The notes beneath the pieces were generated by a model. The model searched no databases, was not told where the DNA came from, and worked only from the letters and a program-made list of their open reading frames with translations. A stretch of 64,000 nucleotides of DNA from Pseudoalteromonas sp. R3 (GTDB taxonomy: Bacteria > Pseudomonadota > Gammaproteobacteria > Enterobacterales > Alteromonadaceae), in NCBI RefSeq assembly GCF_004014715.1, contig NZ_CP034835.1, positions 2,356,001-2,420,000 of the forward strand, in the 5' to 3' direction. Both the position numbers and the translations under genes were made by a program. Below are positions 44,211 to 53,747 of the stretch, piece after piece. Position 1 is the stretch's first letter. Each line of letters opens with the position of its first letter.

Positions 44211-46617
44211 CCTTCTATTCACCATGACATGGCGTAATATGCTGCGCAGCAAACGCACTACGTTCATCCAGCTACTCAGCTTAATCATCGGCCTAACCTG
44301 TTTTATGTTGATACAACTGTATGTCGCACATCAGCATAGCTTTAATTCACACTTCACAGATGCAAATAATATTTACCGAATTAATCTGATCAGAGATGAC
44401 AACCGCCCTCAAACACTCACACCACTGCGGCTTGCCGAAGAGCTTACCAGTAACTTTGCTCAGGTTACGGAAGCAACTCGCATTTCAGTCAGTACGATAT
44501 CTATCAGGAATGAGTCTGGTGTATTTGCTGAACGTGCGCTATTCGTCGACGAGAACTTTTTCTCATTTTTTGACTACACCCTGATTGAGGGAGATGTTCA
44601 TACGGCACTCCTTGCACCAGATAAAGTGGTATTGCATGAAGCACAGGCGCTGAAGTATTTTTCACGCAACACTCAGGTTATTGGTGAACAGCTTAACATT
44701 AACGGTAAATCCTATCAGGTATCCGCGGTAATAAAGTACTCAGGTGACCCATCCACCATTCCGCGCGAGATAATTTTGCCAATCCAGAACTATTTTCAGC
44801 AGCTGCCAAATGAACGCTGGCAAACATTGTGGAATTTCAACGCGACGATTACATTTGCAAAAATCACCCAAGCAACTGCAATACCGTCACTGACAGCAAA
44901 TGTCAGTGACTATTATCAGCAACGCGTTGAAGGGTTATCGTCTTACAAGCAGTACCGGGTTATGTTCGAACCCTTACTGGATGTCTATCTAAACGCAACT
45001 GCGACTCGCAGCCTGATCCCACCGGGCAGTCGTGAAATGGTAGACACCTTTGTGCTGATATCTTTTATGTTATTAGTTTTGGCCTGTATCAATTTCACTA
45101 ATTTAGCTACCGCGGCTTCATTGCGACGTGCCAGAGAAGTAGGAGTAAAAAAAGCACTGGGAGCAAGTCCAAATCAGCTCGCCTTGCATTATCTGATTGA
45201 GTCTTTATTCATAACGCTGTTGGCTCTGGGAGCGGCACTCGCTTTAACCGCGATGCTTTTGGATGCATTTAATCAATTGATGGGGGCGCAAATCTCGCTT
45301 TCCCTTTCCTTTGAACTTATTCTTACGCTGATACTCACCTTGCTTTGCGTTACACTTCTTGCGGGAGGCTATCCTGCTCTATTTCTCAGCCGCATGAACG
45401 CGGCTTTAGTACTGAAGGGAGTGATAGATGCAGGTAAAGGAGGGATACTCTTTCGGCGTATACTCATGACCATACAATTTACCATAGCCACGCTGTTGCT
45501 GATCGCCAGCATAGTGGTGAGTCAACAGATGGATCATCTTAGTACAATGGCGCAAGGCTATGACAGAGAAAATGTCCTCATCATCAACCGCGGTGCTACC
45601 GTTTATCAGGATTTCAAGCGTCAGGTATCAAGATATGACGATGTCGTTTCCCTGAGTATGTCACACACGATCCCTACCAAAGCGACGCGCACATCAGCGA
45701 TTGTGCGAACTCATGAAGCACCCGATAATGAGATATGGGTCGGTAATAATCCGGTTAGTTATGACTACTTCAGGACAATGGGTATTAAGCTTCTGAGTGG
45801 TCGGGTTTTTACGCGCCAGTCACCCGGAGATCCATACTTTGAAGATGAACAGAATACAGCGAATACTCGCGGGAATCTTATAATCAATGCAACATTGGCG
45901 GCCAGATTGAATGTTGACCCCAATAACGTAATAGGTCGCTATCTGACACTCGGCAGTGTTAACGAAGGATTGCATCGTCATCAGATTATCGGTGTGGTCG
46001 AAGATACGCATTACGTTGATGCGAGTCAGCATGTTCCGCCTATGGTTTATGTTTTGTCTGAAAAACCCGAAGATCTGGCACTTAGATGGATGGCAATCAG
46101 ACTGAAAGCTGGGTTTAATCCAGATGTGCTGCAGCAGCTGGAGCAGACTTGGCTTGCACTGGACAGCAGCAAAGCATTTAAGTATGAATGGCTGGCAAGC
46201 TTATTCGACGCGCAATATCATAACCAGGCACAGCACCTGCAATTGCTGAAGCTATTTACACTCATCGCAATGGTCATGTCTGTTACCGGGTTGTACGCAG
46301 TGGCTTCGTTTACCCTGTTACAAAGCCTGAAGGAAATAGCAATACGCCAGATTATGGGCGCACAAAACTGGCAAATTTATGGGCTGTTCCAATTACGCTT
46401 TGGTGTTTTGGTGCTGCTTGCAACCCTTATCGCATTGCCCATAGCGTTTATCCTGCTCACCGATTGGCTCAATCAATATGTCTACCGAATTGAGTTACCC
46501 GTTGATGTATTTGCCATCTGCTCGTTTGTCTGTTTGGCACTGGCAGGAATCACAGTCCAGATGGTGGCTTTTAATGCTGTGCGAAGTCGTCCCGTCGAGA
46601 CACTGAAGCGTGATTAG
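44203..46617 (+). CDS. ABC transporter permease with two FtsX/MacB_PCD modules
   Basis: An 804-residue permease. The N-terminal helix (TTFIQLLSLIIGLTCFMLIQLYV) is followed by a large MacB_PCD periplasmic domain, three helices around residues 285-400 with an FtsX signature (RRAREVGVKKALGASPNQL), then a second periplasmic domain and a second FtsX triplet near the C-terminus (EIAIRQIMGAQNWQI). The start is GTG with an ideal AGGAGG site. The duplicated layout lets one gene provide the whole membrane part. With the two preceding genes it forms a MacAB-like, tripartite efflux or export system; cargo unknown. Confidence 0.87.
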   Translation: MINLLFTMTWRNMLRSKRTTFIQLLSLIIGLTCFMLIQLYVAHQHSFNSHFTDANNIYRINLIRDDNRPQTLTPLRLAEELTSNFAQVTEATRISVSTISIRNESGVFAERALFVDENFFSFFDYTLIEGDVHTALLAPDKVVLHEAQALKYFSRNTQVIGEQLNINGKSYQVSAVIKYSGDPSTIPREIILPIQNYFQQLPNERWQTLWNFNATITFAKITQATAIPSLTANVSDYYQQRVEGLSSYKQYRVMFEPLLDVYLNATATRSLIPPGSREMVDTFVLISFMLLVLACINFTNLATAASLRRAREVGVKKALGASPNQLALHYLIESLFITLLALGAALALTAMLLDAFNQLMGAQISLSLSFELILTLILTLLCVTLLAGGYPALFLSRMNAALVLKGVIDAGKGGILFRRILMTIQFTIATLLLIASIVVSQQMDHLSTMAQGYDRENVLIINRGATVYQDFKRQVSRYDDVVSLSMSHTIPTKATRTSAIVRTHEAPDNEIWVGNNPVSYDYFRTMGIKLLSGRVFTRQSPGDPYFEDEQNTANTRGNLIINATLAARLNVDPNNVIGRYLTLGSVNEGLHRHQIIGVVEDTHYVDASQHVPPMVYVLSEKPEDLALRWMAIRLKAGFNPDVLQQLEQTWLALDSSKAFKYEWLASLFDAQYHNQAQHLQLLKLFTLIAMVMSVTGLYAVASFTLLQSLKEIAIRQIMGAQNWQIYGLFQLRFGVLVLLATLIALPIAFILLTDWLNQYVYRIELPVDVFAICSFVCLALAGITVQMVAFNAVRSRPVETLKRD

Positions 46618-46633
46618 GCCGACCAAAGAAATG

Positions 46634-46657
46634 AGAAGCCCCTCGTAAGGGGCTTCT
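46634..46657. terminator. Bidirectional terminator between the ABC permease and sulP
   Basis: AGAAGCCCCT (46634-46643), loop CGTA, AGGGGCTTCT (46648-46657), followed by TTTAAA. It serves the two convergent genes. A near copy is at 38695-38725. Confidence 0.85.
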
Positions 46658-46667
46658 TTAAATCAGG

Positions 46668-48224
46668 TTACGCTAATTTATCTGACGCAACTTTATATTT
46701 TGGATCTTCTATCACATTCACTTCCACCAGATCTGCCGCTTTTGCCAGCAACTGCTGACAATCCTGGCTTAGGTGACGTAAGTGTAACTTTTTGCCTGCT
46801 TTAGTATACTTTTCTGCCAATGCGTCAATCGCTTCGATGGCACTGTGATCAGCAACACGGCTGTGCTTAAACTCGATGATCACATCCGCAGGGTCATTCG
46901 CCACATCAAACAACTCAGCAAAGTTTTTAACGGAGCCGAAGAACAGCGGACCATGTAGCTCATAGACTTTTGAGCCTTGCTCATCAATGTAGTTGCTGGT
47001 GTAGATATGCTTTGCATGTTCCCAGGCGAACACAAGTGCCGACACAATCACACCAACACATACTGCAATAGCCAGATCGGTCACTACAGTGACGCCAGAA
47101 ACAAGAACAATTACAAACGCATCACTCTTTGGTATGCGCTTCATCAGGCGGAAGCTTGACCATTCAAACGTCCCCAGTACAACCATAAACATCACACCGA
47201 CTAACGCAGCCAATGGGATCATTTCAATTAAACTTGCCGCAAACAGAATAAAGGCGAGCAATAAGACAGCAGCAGTAATACCAGAAAGACGACTGCGACC
47301 ACCTGAATTAATGTTGATCATAGACTGACCAATCATCGCACATCCGCCCATAGCACCGAACACACCACAGGTCATATTGGCAGCGCCCTGACCTATACAC
47401 TCTTTATTTGAATGGCCACGTGTTTCCGTGATCTCATCAATCAGGGTCAGTGTTAAAAGTGACTCAATCAGACCAATTGCCGCTAGGATAAGCGCATACG
47501 GGAAAATAATCGTAAAAGTTTCCCAGGTCCAGGGAACCTGAGGAATATGAAACTCAGGGAAACCACCGGCAATGGTTGCATTCACGTTACCGCTCATATC
47601 TTTGAGATAATCCAGTACGTTTCGTGTATCCAAATCAAGGCCAATCACCAGGCCTGTCACCACCAATATTGCCGCCAGGCTTGAAGGCACTGCGGTTGTT
47701 AGTTTTGGCAGAAAGTGGATGATTGCCATCGTCAGCGCAACCAGACCAGCCATAATGTAGAGCTGTTGCCCTTGCATCCATTGTAATGTGCCAGACTCAT
47801 CCATAATCTTAAATTGACCAAGCTGGGCCAAAAAGATAACGATGGCCAGACCATTCACAAAACCCAGCATTACGGGGTGCGGTACCATGCGAATAAATTT
47901 ACCAAGCTTAAACACACCTGCTAGGATTTGCAGTACCCCCATAAGCAGCACAGTCGCAAACAGGTATTCGACGCCGTGTTCAATCACCAGGCTGACCATA
48001 ACAACCGCCAGCGCACCGGTTGCACCAGAAATCATGCCCGGACGACCACCAAAAATAGAGGTGATTAAACCCACGATGAATGCAGCGTACAAGCCAACTA
48101 ATGGATCGACATGTGCGACAAACGCAAATGCGACAGCTTCAGGTACCAACGCCAGAGCGACGGTCAATCCTGACAGTATGTCGTTCTTAGCAGAGCTGGG
48201 CGCTTTGCCTATTAGATTAAACAT
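46668..48224 (-). CDS. SulP family inorganic anion transporter
   Basis: A 518-residue membrane protein of the SulP (SLC26) family. It begins with [34 protein letters not shown], the conserved first helices, and includes [17 protein letters not shown] and [16 protein letters not shown] segments. A C-terminal cytosolic STAS domain begins near residue 410 ([36 protein letters not shown]). Substrates of bacterial members include sulfate, bicarbonate and dicarboxylates; none can be chosen here. The 3' end of this gene has a decayed second copy at 38741-38908. Confidence 0.88.
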   Translation of the reverse strand: MFNLIGKAPSSAKNDILSGLTVALALVPEAVAFAFVAHVDPLVGLYAAFIVGLITSIFGGRPGMISGATGALAVVMVSLVIEHGVEYLFATVLLMGVLQILAGVFKLGKFIRMVPHPVMLGFVNGLAIVIFLAQLGQFKIMDESGTLQWMQGQQLYIMAGLVALTMAIIHFLPKLTTAVPSSLAAILVVTGLVIGLDLDTRNVLDYLKDMSGNVNATIAGGFPEFHIPQVPWTWETFTIIFPYALILAAIGLIESLLTLTLIDEITETRGHSNKECIGQGAANMTCGVFGAMGGCAMIGQSMININSGGRSRLSGITAAVLLLAFILFAASLIEMIPLAALVGVMFMVVLGTFEWSSFRLMKRIPKSDAFVIVLVSGVTVVTDLAIAVCVGVIVSALVFAWEHAKHIYTSNYIDEQGSKVYELHGPLFFGSVKNFAELFDVANDPADVIIEFKHSRVADHSAIEAIDALAEKYTKAGKKLHLRHLSQDCQQLLAKAADLVEVNVIEDPKYKVASDKLA

Positions 48225-48253
48225 TTAAATCCCCAAGATTATTACTACGACAG

Positions 48254-48288
48254 AAAAGCGCTGGATCCTAGCAAAATCCAGCGCTTTT
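48254..48288 (-). terminator. Terminator of the Lrp/AsnC-type gene
   Basis: AAAAGCGCTGGAT (48254-48266) and ATCCAGCGCTTTT (48276-48288) form a perfect 13-bp stem with a nine-base loop, downstream of the regulator gene on the minus strand and just before the sulP start. Confidence 0.82.
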
Positions 48289-48336
48289 AACAAATGAGAT
48301 ACATTATAGTTGAGTTTCAGGTCTGATGTATGACAA

Positions 48337-48795
48337 TCAGATTGGCAGGGCTGTGGTTCGCTTCACACACGTCATGGTGACGTTTGAATGTACTTCCTGA
48401 ACATATTCAAGGTTAAGCAGATTATCTCTGACAAACTGCTCATATCCCTCTATACCTCGAGAAATAATGCGCAGCATAAAATCCATAGTTCCTGCCATGG
48501 TATAGCACTCTGTGACTTCATCGTAACTCATGATCAGTTTTTCAAACTCAGAAAGGTTATTACGACCATGATTTGATAACTTTACATGAGCATAAACGAG
48601 CATATCAAAACCAAGCTGTTTCTCATCGAGCAAAGCAACTTTACCTTTGATGTATCCATCCTGCTCCAGCTTGGCAATTCGGCGCCAGCAAGGTGACTGC
48701 GACAATCCGACCTTGTCGGCAATCTCTGCCGTAGATAAACTTGCATCTTGCTGTAGCAGCGCTAGTATTTGACGATCAACCTGATTTAATGACAT
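48337..48795 (-). CDS. Lrp/AsnC family transcriptional regulator
   Basis: A 152-residue regulator. The N-terminal helix-turn-helix is in DRQILALLQQDASLSTAEIADKVGLSQSPCWRRIAKLE, and the C-terminal ligand-binding RAM/AsnC domain follows (YAHVKL, TECYTMAGTMDFMLRI). Lrp-type proteins bind amino acids and form octameric rings. The targets are unknown; the divergent or nearby candidate is sulP, but that gene lies downstream on the same strand beyond a terminator. ATG is used; the upstream sequence is A-rich with little ribosome-site character. Confidence 0.88.
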   Translation of the reverse strand: MSLNQVDRQILALLQQDASLSTAEIADKVGLSQSPCWRRIAKLEQDGYIKGKVALLDEKQLGFDMLVYAHVKLSNHGRNNLSEFEKLIMSYDEVTECYTMAGTMDFMLRIISRGIEGYEQFVRDNLLNLEYVQEVHSNVTMTCVKRTTALPI

Positions 48796-48849
48796 ATTTT
48801 TCTTAATTTTTAATTAGTTAAATGAATACAGTGCTGATAGATTCTGTTA

Positions 48850-49491
48850 TCAGCCAAACCGTCCGCTCATAAAAGGATTATGGCGCTGTTCATAGCCAAT
48901 CGAAGTGTCTTCCCCGTGGCCACTCATTACCCGCGTCGCCTCTGGCAATGTGAATAACTGAGTTTCTATTGACTGTTTTAATAGCGCGGCATCCCCTTTC
49001 GGGAAGTCCGTTCTACCTACAGACCCTTTAAATAAAACATCTCCAACCAAAACAGATGAACTTTGCGGCTCATAAAACACGACATGACCCGGTGTGTGCC
49101 CCGGGCAATGGCGAACTTCTAGTTTTAGCTGGCCAAGTTCAACACATTCACCGTGCTCAAGCCAACGTACAGGAAAAAACGCCGCCTGTGGTGCAAAACC
49201 AAACATCTGCGCCTGCATAGGTAACGCGTCAAACCAAAACTTATCATCGCGCTGTGGTCCGACAATTTCAACCCCCAATGCGTTTGATAGTGTTTCACTG
49301 GCACCCACATGATCCAGATGGCCATGGGTAAGCAAAATCATTTCAACATTGAGAGTGCGTTCCTCTATGACAGACAATAGTTTATCAACATCGCCTCCCG
49401 GGTCAACCACTGCACACTTACCTGTGGTTGGACAACAAATGATACGGCAATTTTGCATAAATGGTGTTACGGGTATGGTAATTACCTGCAT
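48850..49491 (-). CDS. Metallo-beta-lactamase fold hydrolase, YcbL/GloB2-like
   Basis: A 213-residue MBL-fold enzyme with metal motif LLTHGHLDHVGAS (about residues 53-65), further His ligands in HCPGHTPGHVVF and an Asp in LVGDVLFKGSVGRTDFP, and the final His in VMSGHGEDTSIGYE. The size and the GSVGRTDFP block match YcbL-type glyoxalase II-like proteins, which hydrolyse S-lactoylglutathione or related thioesters. Its ATG follows immediately on the TAG of the M14 peptidase gene, suggesting coupled translation. Confidence 0.87.
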   Translation of the reverse strand: MQVITIPVTPFMQNCRIICCPTTGKCAVVDPGGDVDKLLSVIEERTLNVEMILLTHGHLDHVGASETLSNALGVEIVGPQRDDKFWFDALPMQAQMFGFAPQAAFFPVRWLEHGECVELGQLKLEVRHCPGHTPGHVVFYEPQSSSVLVGDVLFKGSVGRTDFPKGDAALLKQSIETQLFTLPEATRVMSGHGEDTSIGYEQRHNPFMSGRFG

Positions 49492-51282
49492 CTACTTTTC
49501 CTTAAAGGACATGAGGATCGGATACTTGAGGTATGCTTGGTCATAATAAGGTGTACGCTTGTAGAGCCACTCCATTCTCGCTTTTGGATCGCCTGCAAAG
49601 GCCTTATCCTCACTGATTTTTTTATCAAACGCCAGCGCCATTGCTGGATTGTCTTTTAACATTTTCCGAGCAAAGGGTTCAAGTGCATAATTTTCAACGT
49701 ACTCAGTACGCTGAAATAAGCCTGGAAAGTCGCCCCAGGCAAACAATGAATCTGGCGCTTCTGGGTGCAATAAATGCGTTGCCAACTCTCCACCGGCCTG
49801 CTGTGTAGACACTTTGTACCACCCAGACAGACTTAGAGACGATGATACGGCTTGCTGTTCAAACTGGGCGCTGACACGAAAGCGGCCTTCAAATGGCGAT
49901 TTAGCAAATTCGTATGACTTTATAGAAAATTGCACCAGCTCGTCTGCCAGTACATCTGTATTCAACTGCTCAACAGCAATACCGTGCAGTTTGAGCTTTT
50001 CGACTGTACCTGTATACGCTGGTGGGATATAAAATGCACTTGGCACTTTTACTTTGCGCTTTTCTACTTTCTGCCAGTATACGGGTAACTGCTCATAAAA
50101 CTCAGGCTCCCCCAGGTATTTTGCCTCCATTTGACCGGATAGAGCACTTTCAAAGCGTTTATAGCTAATACCTTTAAAGGTGATCAAGTCCGGCTTTTCG
50201 CTATAACCTCGCTCTACGACCAACTCATCAGGCACAAAGTGTTTCTCTGTCTCAACAGCTTTAGCCAATGCCTGCTGATGTTCTGTCAACGCATCAATCA
50301 CGCCATCAACAAATACATAGGTGCCCAGCACACGCTGTTTGTAAGGTTTGAGGGAGTGATTCTCTAGTAAAATGCTGGGTAAAGCCTTAATGTCAGCCCA
50401 GCCATTAGAAAAACGAGGGCTGGCTACCCAGCCAGCAAGACCTTTCTTGAAATCTCGCTTATCCATCACAAACACCAAAGGTCCCGGCTCGTGACCTTGT
50501 TGACGCAACTTTTCATCAATCATAGGTGTAAAGTGTTGCTCCAACACCTTTGCAACCGCAGGAGATTCACTGGCAAAGCTCGGGTTAAACCCGTAGGTGA
50601 TGTCATACTGATAATCGGCACCATCCGTAACATGTAAATCTAGGTACATGGCGGGTTGATACTGATTAATGACATTCATGATAGCCCGTACGCCTGGCGT
50701 GTCTAGCTTGGTATAGTCACGATTTAAGTTTAAATTCAGCCCGTTAGTACGGTAACCCATTTCCTTCGGCCCGCGCTGATTAATGCGGTTGTAGACACTA
50801 CGCCTTTCATGCCCATCCACGTTAAGGATCGGAATAAACAGAATGTTGACTTTGTTCAGAATATCGCGACGTTTACCTGTGGCAATATCTCTCAACAACA
50901 TAAACATGGCATCTTTGCCATCTATTTCACCAGCATGGATCCCCGCCTGAATGAGTAATGTCGGTTTATTATTATTTTTTAACATCGCGGGAGTGAACTG
51001 ATTAACCTGTGAGGCGACCAGCATTTTTATGTCTCGACCAGCATCACTCTGGCCGATAGTTACCGCCTTAAACTGGGTTGGATTTGCGGCAACCAAACGG
51101 TCTACAAATGCCATCGTTTTTGCATAATCAGGACTTTCTATGCCCTTGCTCAGTTCGAAATCTGTGGTAAGAGGTCCTTGCTCTTGCATAAGACCAACAC
51201 TCTTTCCTTGCCAGTCTTGAAGCGGTGGTAAATGACTATTCAGATTTACTGTTGCACTTAGCAAAACAATGCCTAAATTCAT
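49492..51282 (-). CDS. M14 family zinc carboxypeptidase-like protein
   Basis: A 596-residue protein with an N-terminal M14 peptidase domain. The zinc ligands are in IQAGIHAGEIDGKDA (HxxE, about residue 112) and in MYLDLHVTDGADY (third His, about 217), with the substrate Arg/Asn region NGLNLNLNRDYTK between. A C-terminal half of about 250 residues has no catalytic signature. The ATG at 51282 was chosen over the TTG six bases upstream. The N-terminus is hydrophobic (MNLGIVLLSATV) and may be a short signal peptide. It forms a two-gene unit with the MBL hydrolase. Confidence 0.83.
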   Translation of the reverse strand: MNLGIVLLSATVNLNSHLPPLQDWQGKSVGLMQEQGPLTTDFELSKGIESPDYAKTMAFVDRLVAANPTQFKAVTIGQSDAGRDIKMLVASQVNQFTPAMLKNNNKPTLLIQAGIHAGEIDGKDAMFMLLRDIATGKRRDILNKVNILFIPILNVDGHERRSVYNRINQRGPKEMGYRTNGLNLNLNRDYTKLDTPGVRAIMNVINQYQPAMYLDLHVTDGADYQYDITYGFNPSFASESPAVAKVLEQHFTPMIDEKLRQQGHEPGPLVFVMDKRDFKKGLAGWVASPRFSNGWADIKALPSILLENHSLKPYKQRVLGTYVFVDGVIDALTEHQQALAKAVETEKHFVPDELVVERGYSEKPDLITFKGISYKRFESALSGQMEAKYLGEPEFYEQLPVYWQKVEKRKVKVPSAFYIPPAYTGTVEKLKLHGIAVEQLNTDVLADELVQFSIKSYEFAKSPFEGRFRVSAQFEQQAVSSSLSLSGWYKVSTQQAGGELATHLLHPEAPDSLFAWGDFPGLFQRTEYVENYALEPFARKMLKDNPAMALAFDKKISEDKAFAGDPKARMEWLYKRTPYYDQAYLKYPILMSFKEK

Positions 51283-51423
51283 AAACAATCTTTATTTCTA
51301 TCTATCGATATGATGATTATATCAATATTTAAATTAACAACTTACAATGTGCGGTGATTCTACAAAAATTCACAGTTAATCGCGAGCTGACTTTTGGCTC
51401 AGCGAAAAAACATGGATAAACAC

Positions 51424-52254
51424 ATGACAAAATCGATTTTAATTACCGGATGCTCAACGGGGATCGGCTTTTATTGCGCCCAGGCACTTCATAGTGCTGG
51501 ATTTCGTGTCGTTGCATCGGTGCGCAATCCTCAACACTTAGAGCGCTTTAAAGACCGCGGGATCCCTTGTATCCTTTTAGACTTGGCTGATGATTCTTCT
51601 ATCAAAGAGGGATTCAATGAAGCCATAGCGCTGTGCAATGGTCAGTTAGACGCGCTATTTAATAATGGGGCATACGGTCAGCCTGGCGCAGTCGAGGATC
51701 TGCCTACTGACGTACTGCGCAATCAGTTCGAAACAAATTTATTTGGCTGGCATACACTGACACGCCTGGCTGTTGCACATATGAGAGCCCACGGCGGTGA
51801 CAGCCGCATCATTCAAAACTCATCGGTGCTGGGTTTGGTAGCTCTGCCGTACCGGGGGGCCTATAACGCCAGCAAGTTTGCGCTGGAAGGGCTGACAGAT
51901 ACACTGCGGATGGAGCTAAGTGGCTCCAATGTTCAAATAAGCCTGATAGAGCCCGGCCCTATCGTATCTGAATTTCGCCGTAATGCACGCGTCGCCTTTG
52001 AGCAGCACATTGAGATTGCAAGCAGCGCGCACAAAACCGAATACGAAGCACAACTAACTCGCCTGAACGCTCAGTCTGCACCGCAAAAATTTACGCTGGG
52101 GCCAGAAGCCGTTTATGACAAACTCTTGCATGCCCTCACCGCTAAACGCGCAAAGCCAAGATATTATGTGACCTTCCCGACGTATCTGATGGGATACCTA
52201 AAACGCCTGCTCAGCTCAGCCTGGTTGGATAAGGTTTTGCTAAAAAATAGATAA
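51424..52254 (+). CDS. SDR family oxidoreductase
   Basis: A 276-residue classical short-chain dehydrogenase. The nucleotide-binding motif is ITGCSTGIGF (7-16), the NNGA-type motif is ALFNNGAYG (about 84), and the catalytic set is Ser in NSSVLGL with YNASK (about 154-158). Retinol-dehydrogenase-like features (PGPIVSEFR) follow. The ATG at 51424 starts directly before the first beta strand; 51412 and an upstream TTG at 51394 are alternatives, none with a strong ribosome site. Substrate unknown. Confidence 0.85.
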   Translation: MTKSILITGCSTGIGFYCAQALHSAGFRVVASVRNPQHLERFKDRGIPCILLDLADDSSIKEGFNEAIALCNGQLDALFNNGAYGQPGAVEDLPTDVLRNQFETNLFGWHTLTRLAVAHMRAHGGDSRIIQNSSVLGLVALPYRGAYNASKFALEGLTDTLRMELSGSNVQISLIEPGPIVSEFRRNARVAFEQHIEIASSAHKTEYEAQLTRLNAQSAPQKFTLGPEAVYDKLLHALTAKRAKPRYYVTFPTYLMGYLKRLLSSAWLDKVLLKNR

Positions 52255-52282
52255 TATCACTGCATACAGTAGTGACTGGATC

Positions 52283-52311
52283 AAAAAAAGGAGCCAGTGG
52301 CTCCTTTTCTT
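52283..52311. terminator. Bidirectional terminator between the SDR gene and rplT
   Basis: AAAAGGAGCCA (52286-52296) pairs with TGGCTCCTTTT (52298-52308), with A and T tracts on both sides. It ends the thrS-infC-rpmI-rplT operon. Confidence 0.85.
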
Positions 52312-52333
52312 TCAATCGCTTAGCTTAAGAGAA

Positions 52334-52693
52334 TTAAGCCGCAAGACCTTCTTTTGCTTTAGCAACTAGTGCTGCGAAAGCTACTTGGTCGTATACTGCG
52401 ATATCAGCTAGGATCTTACGATCGATTTCAACAGATGACTTTTTAAGGCCATTGATGAAACGGCTGTAAGAAAGGCCGTTTTGACGTGCAGCAGCGTTGA
52501 TACGTGCAATCCATAGTTGACGGAAAGTACGTTTCTTAGCGCGACGGTCACGGTAAGCGTATTGACCTGCTTTAGTTACTGCCTGGAAAGCTACGCGATA
52601 AACACGTGAACGTGCTCCATAGTAACCTTTAGCTTGCTTTAATACTTTTTTGTGACGTGCACGTGCGATAACACCGCGTTTAACTCTTGCCAT
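52334..52693 (-). CDS. rplT: 50S ribosomal protein L20
   Basis: A 119-residue, strongly basic protein with the L20 start [20 protein letters not shown] and the conserved core [23 protein letters not shown]20 is an early-binding assembly protein of the large subunit and, in E. coli, represses translation of rpmI and rplT by binding the mRNA leader. Here rplT is the last gene before a terminator; pheST, which follows in E. coli, is absent. Confidence 0.98.
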   Translation of the reverse strand: MARVKRGVIARARHKKVLKQAKGYYGARSRVYRVAFQAVTKAGQYAYRDRRAKKRTFRQLWIARINAAARQNGLSYSRFINGLKKSSVEIDRKILADIAVYDQVAFAALVAKAKEGLAA

Positions 52694-52708
52694 TTCTGAT
52701 ATCCTCTA

Positions 52709-52909
52709 TTAAGCGAATGGTAACATACGATTGATAAGACCCAGGTCATTCTTATGAACCATAGTCTTATTACGTAGGTGAAGCTTACGCTTAGAAGATT
52801 TCTTAGTCAGAATGTGACGAAGATGCGACTGTTTACGCTTGAAACCGCCAGAAGCAGTCTTTTTGAAGCGCTTAGCAGCACCTCTGTGTGTCTTTAGTTT
52901 GTAAGACAT
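52709..52909 (-). CDS. rpmI: 50S ribosomal protein L35
   Basis: A 66-residue basic protein starting [18 protein letters not shown], the L35 signature. The ATG at 52909 was chosen because it has a TTTGGAG ribosome site and gives the usual family length; an in-frame upstream start at 52948 would add 13 residues. It is separated from rplT by 15 bp and from infC by about 200 bp that contain an RNA pseudoknot. Confidence 0.97.
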   Translation of the reverse strand: MSYKLKTHRGAAKRFKKTASGGFKRKQSHLRHILTKKSSKRKLHLRNKTMVHKNDLGLINRMLPFA

Positions 52910-53005
52910 TGCAATAACTCCAAATGATATTGCGTTAACATTATGCAATCAGGCGGATGATAGACATCACTTTTTTGGCCTGGTATGCACCCTAATTCCG
53001 GTGAA

Positions 53006-53074
53006 AAGCCACAAGTGACCTTTACTTAGGTACCGGTTAACTCAGGTGGCTTACGCACTTGGAACCTGAGTTAA
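53006..53074 (-). promoter_or_regulatory. L20-type leader RNA before rpmI
   Basis: In the transcript, the complements of 53064-53074 and 53037-53047 form a perfect 11-bp stem (TTAACTCAGGT/ACCTGAGTTAA). The loop side contains AAGCCAC (complement of 53046-53052), which can pair with GTGGCTT (complement of 53006-53012) further down. A hairpin whose loop pairs downstream is a pseudoknot, the arrangement of the E. coli L20 translational operator between infC and rpmI. Structure is read from sequence; L20 binding is inferred. Confidence 0.6.
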
Positions 53075-53113
53075 ATTCTGTCGATCGCTAAATCGGCGCG
53101 TATTATGCCTTAA

Positions 53114-53662
53114 TTAAGACTTTTTCGCAATAGGTGCCATCATCATAATCATTTGACGGCCTTCAACCCGGTTAGGGAATGACTCAACCTGAGCCACCTC
53201 TTCCAGGTCAGCCTTCAAACGATTTAGCATTTCAATGGCAATTTCCTGGTGGGCCATTTCACGGCCACGGAAACGAATAGTGATTTTCGCTTTGTCGCCC
53301 GCTTCAAGGAATTTGCGAAGGTTACGCAGTTTGACCTGATAATCGCCTTCGTCCGTGCCAGGACGGAATTTGATTTCTTTAACCTGGATCTGTTTTTGCT
53401 TTTTCTTTTGTTCTTTTTGTATTTTTGCTTTTTCAAAAAGGAACTTACCATAGTCCATTACTTTACAGACTGGTGGCTCTGCATTCGGACTGATCTCAAC
53501 CAGGTCCAGGCCGGCTTCTTCCGCAAGCGTTCGTGCTTCTCTAATTGAAACTACGCCTGCCTGTTCGCCTTCAGCGTCAATTAAGCGAACTTCTTTCGCT
53601 GTGATTTCTTCATTGATACGATTTTTCTGAGCAGTAGTTTGCCCTTTTTTGCCGCCTCTAAT
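53114..53662 (-). CDS. infC: Translation initiation factor IF-3, AUU start codon
   Basis: IF-3 keeps ribosomal subunits apart and checks the initiator tRNA and start codon. The product has 182 residues: N-domain ([20 protein letters not shown]), a Lys-rich linker ([20 protein letters not shown]) and C-domain ([25 protein letters not shown]). The start is ATT at 53662 (ATTAGAGGCGGC), eight bases after a strong GGAGG. An in-frame TTG 15 bases upstream would overlap that ribosome site, so it is rejected. A rare AUU start is the known basis for IF-3 autoregulation in E. coli. Confidence 0.93.
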   Translation of the reverse strand: MRGGKKGQTTAQKNRINEEITAKEVRLIDAEGEQAGVVSIREARTLAEEAGLDLVEISPNAEPPVCKVMDYGKFLFEKAKIQKEQKKKQKQIQVKEIKFRPGTDEGDYQVKLRNLRKFLEAGDKAKITIRFRGREMAHQEIAIEMLNRLKADLEEVAQVESFPNRVEGRQMIMMMAPIAKKS

Positions 53663-53694
53663 GGTACGTTCCTCCAAAAAGTCAAAAATATATT

Positions 53695-53735
53695 GTGCGA
53701 AAAGCGTTTTATGTTAGTTGATAAACTTTTCGCAC
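53695..53735 (-). promoter_or_regulatory. Hairpin in the thrS-infC gap
   Basis: GTGCGAAAAG (53695-53704) and CTTTTCGCAC (53726-53735) form a perfect 10-bp stem. On the minus strand it is followed by AATATATTTTT, so it could be a weak terminator or attenuator between thrS and infC, or a processing site. Confidence 0.45.
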
Positions 53736-53747
53736 AGGTTTGTTAAT

